Assembly: GCA_016704565.1 (NCBI GenBank)
Contig: JADIZV010000004.1
Span: forward strand, 1-64,000
Reading direction: 5' to 3'
Length of the DNA stretch: 64,000 nucleotides
From: Candidatus Phosphoribacter baldrii
Lineage (GTDB): Bacteria; Actinomycetota; Actinomycetes; Actinomycetales; Dermatophilaceae
Below the pieces are notes generated by a model. It had not been told where the DNA came from, made no database searches, and was given only the letters and a program-made list of their open reading frames with translations. Position numbers and translations under genes: made by a program. This document shows, piece by piece, positions 62,347 to 64,000 of this stretch (positions within the stretch are counted from its first letter, which is position 1; every line of letters begins with the position of its first letter).

Positions 62347-62516
62347 CGACGCCTTCTCCGTTGGCTATGGTCGGGCTTCTGCTCACTCGCTCGGGTTGCC
62401 CGAGTCCCCCGACCTCTTTCCGGAAGATACCCCGAAAATCGCCCCGAATCCGCAATTGAACAACCGATAGGACGAGTCAGCGGCTGGCGCAGACGATTTC
62501 ACGACGCTCTCAACCC

Positions 62517-62561
62517 GTGGGCGCCGCGGCATACCAGGCAGGGGTATGCCGCGGCGCCCAC
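62517..62561 (-). terminator. 19-bp perfect stem with an octamer in each arm, after the VOC gene
   Basis: GTGGGCGCCGCGGCATACC pairs perfectly with GGTATGCCGCGGCGCCCAC around the 7-nt loop AGGCAGG, 31 bp past the VOC stop. No T-run follows. It is the strongest hairpin in the window. Confidence 0.75.
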
Positions 62562-62591
62562 GCTGGGTCCCTCACCGACCCTGAGGTCGGC

Positions 62592-63014
62592 TCACCCCGC
62601 GAAGGCGGCTGCGACGTCCATGACCCACGTGACCCCGAAGCGATCGGTCAACATCCCGTAGAGAGGCGACCAGGCCGCCGGCGCAAGCGGTGCTTTGATG
62701 GTGGCACCCTCGGCGAGAGCGGACCAATAGCCGCGGATCTCCTCGTCGTCCTGGCCACGCACCGAGACGAACACCGGGTCTGTGCCCGGGTCGTGTGCGA
62801 GGGAAACCGGCACGTCGTATGCCATCACGTGAAAGCCGTCCTCCGAGCGGACCTCACCCCACATGATCTGGTCAGCCTCCTCCGGTCGCTGCGCGGCGTG
62901 AGCCTGGCCATAGGTGAGGGCGACCAGCTCTCCGCCGAATACTGACTGATAGAACTCGAGCGCCGCTTGGGCCTGTCCGCGGAAGTTCAGGTGGGTCGTC
63001 GTGGTCACGCTCAT
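62592..63014 (-). CDS. VOC-family (PhnB-like) protein
   Basis: The protein has 140 residues with HLNFRGQAQAALEFYQSVFGGE, IMWGEV and FGVTWVMDV, the PhnB/3-demethylubiquinone-methyltransferase-like VOC group. ATG 63014. The function is unknown. Divergent from a WYL regulator. Confidence 0.85.
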   Translation of the reverse strand: MSVTTTTHLNFRGQAQAALEFYQSVFGGELVALTYGQAHAAQRPEEADQIMWGEVRSEDGFHVMAYDVPVSLAHDPGTDPVFVSVRGQDDEEIRGYWSALAEGATIKAPLAPAAWSPLYGMLTDRFGVTWVMDVAAAFAG

Positions 63015-63080
63015 GGTCGGTTCCTTGTCCTGTCGGTGGACCACTCGCTGGTGCGAGCGGGCCGCGTGAGCATGCCAGGC

Positions 63081-63105
63081 GTAGAGGTCACTTTCTGACC
63101 TCTAC
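63081..63105. promoter_or_regulatory. Perfect palindrome between the VOC gene and the WYL regulator
   Basis: GTAGAGGTCA-CTTTC-TGACCTCTAC has 10-bp perfect arms, 17 bp upstream of the WYL start and 66 bp upstream of the VOC start. A likely operator of the WYL regulator for both divergent genes. Confidence 0.6.
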
Positions 63106-63122
63106 TGCGCGAGGATGGGGCC

Positions 63123-64000
63123 GTGAGCGGAACCTCGCAACGCACCCTTGCCTTGTTGGCACTGCTGCAAGCCCGCCGAGACTGGCCGGGCCAACACCTG
63201 GCTCAGCGGCTGAACATCAGTCCCCGCAGCGTCCGCCGAGACATCGACCGCCTTCGCGCGCTCGGGTATCCGATCACGACGACCAAGGGACCGAATGGCG
63301 GCTATCGGCTCGAGGCCGGCGCCGACCTTCCGCCACTCCTGTTTGACGATGAGCAGGCGATCGCGCTGGCCGCGGCGCTGCAGTGGGCCTGCACGACGGG
63401 CGCTGGGGTCGGCGAGGCTGGGACCCGGGCGCTGGCCACTCTTCGACAGGTGATGCCGGTGCGGCTTCGGCAACGGCTCGATGCGGCGCCTGTCGCCGTG
63501 CTCCCCGTCGCCGGGAGCCGTCCGCCCGACGTCGAACCAGCTGTCCTGCTCGCGCTTGCGGACGCAGTGCGAGCCCGCCAGGTCCTTCGGCTGGACTACG
63601 ACTCCCCTTGGGCCGGGTCGACCGACTTGGCCGGGGTGTCGGCGGCGCCGTCGTCGGCCGCTCCTGCAGCCCAAGCACCTGAGTCGGTCACCGCCCAGCC
63701 GCGCAGGGTCGAACCGCACCACGTTGTCCTGCGCGAGGGTCGCTGGTATCTCCTCGCGTGGGACCTCGACCGCGAGGACTGGCGGACCTTCCGGGTCGAC
63801 CGGGTCAGGCCCCGTATCCCGCTCGGCTCCCGCTTCACCCCTCGTGACGTCCCTGGCGGTGATGTCGCGGCCTTCGTAGCCGCTCGATTCAAGGGGGCCA
63901 CCGGCCCTGACCTGACCTGGCCCTGCGTCGGAAGCGTCGTCCTGCAGACGTCAGCCGCCTCAGTGGAGCCGTACGTCGGAGACGCGACCCTGCACGTCCT
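63123..64000 (+). CDS. WYL-domain (YafY/DeoR-like) transcriptional regulator, cut by the window edge
   Basis: 292 codons are visible. The HTH_11 (about 8-60) has LAQRLNISPRSVRRDIDRL; the WYL part (about 135-270) includes VEPHHVVLREGRWYLLAWD and TFRVDRV. An Ala/Pro/Ser-rich insert (about 160-190) splits it. GTG 63123. The reading frame is open at 64000. Confidence 0.88.
   Translation, partial: MSGTSQRTLALLALLQARRDWPGQHLAQRLNISPRSVRRDIDRLRALGYPITTTKGPNGGYRLEAGADLPPLLFDDEQAIALAAALQWACTTGAGVGEAGTRALATLRQVMPVRLRQRLDAAPVAVLPVAGSRPPDVEPAVLLALADAVRARQVLRLDYDSPWAGSTDLAGVSAAPSSAAPAAQAPESVTAQPRRVEPHHVVLREGRWYLLAWDLDREDWRTFRVDRVRPRIPLGSRFTPRDVPGGDVAAFVAARFKGATGPDLTWPCVGSVVLQTSAASVEPYVGDATLHV

Noticed and set aside
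16390..63044. The many long open frames opposite the housekeeping genes
   Set aside because: They are GC-rich shadows with Arg/Pro/Ala-heavy products overlapping well-identified genes.

Overview
The window is high-GC DNA (about 70% by eye) from an actinobacterium. The phosphatidylinositol mannoside cluster (PI-phosphate synthase, PatA-like, PimA-like), the DUF881/pgsA pair, the GTGA/ATGA-coupled genes and the gene order around ruvCAB-yajC-secDF-apt-relA-hisS and der-cmk-tyrA-rluB-scpBA-parA-xerD all fit Actinomycetia. A member of the Intrasporangiaceae is my best guess, but no marker here settles the genus.

Layout. 1-1334: a DUF881 gene cut by the window edge and a CDP-alcohol phosphatidyltransferase. 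1668-16133: a 14.4-kb integrated element bounded by 44-bp direct repeats; the right copy is the 3' part of an intact tRNA-Pro(GGG). It carries an integrase beside attR, a second tyrosine recombinase beside attL, an Xre repressor with a divergent control region, a RepA-like ATPase, small and large terminase subunits and a tape-measure protein. It has no recognisable portal, capsid, protease, tail tube, baseplate or lysis gene. The reading frames are intact and mostly overlap by 1-4 bp, which looks more like a phage satellite than random prophage decay.

16390-24613: der, cmk, tyrA, rluB, scpB, scpA, parA-like and xerD, all on the minus strand: GTPase, nucleotide, tyrosine, 23S rRNA modification and chromosome segregation functions. 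24625-28631: an accessory block with a NERD-helicase, a membrane protein and a tautomerase divergent from a LysR regulator. 28666-45247: hisS, an MBL-fold hydrolase, a cyclophilin, a DUF349 protein, relA, apt, secF, secD, yajC, ruvB, ruvA, ruvC (with an SOS box), ridA, yebC, pdxT and pdxS. 45351-47875: an autoregulated-looking winged-helix/membrane pair, a D-threonine-aldolase-like enzyme and a LemA-like protein. 47872-51385: the PIM lipid cluster and a HIT protein. 51471-52676: an AbiEi/DUF559-like gene framed by two 93-bp repeats and wedged between the HIT gene and thrS. 54786-56787: an EamA transporter, tRNA-Val(CAC) and a class IV aminotransferase. 56848-62346: a branched-chain amino-acid-type ABC transporter (livGF, livM, livH, livJ) with a GntR regulator; livG and livF are joined in one frame. 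62592-64000: a VOC protein divergent from a WYL regulator.

Two patterns cut across the annotation. First, the octamer GTATGCCG (reverse CGGCATAC) occurs about 81 times by my count, where about 2 are expected from composition. It occurs in both orientations, inside genes (where it forces rare codons) and between them, and it often forms inverted pairs in terminator-like hairpins. It is about threefold sparser in the integrated element. Its behaviour resembles DNA uptake sequences. Second, the 93-bp repeats around the DUF559 gene have conserved complementary ends and a variable centre of identical length, and look like the borders of a mobile cassette.
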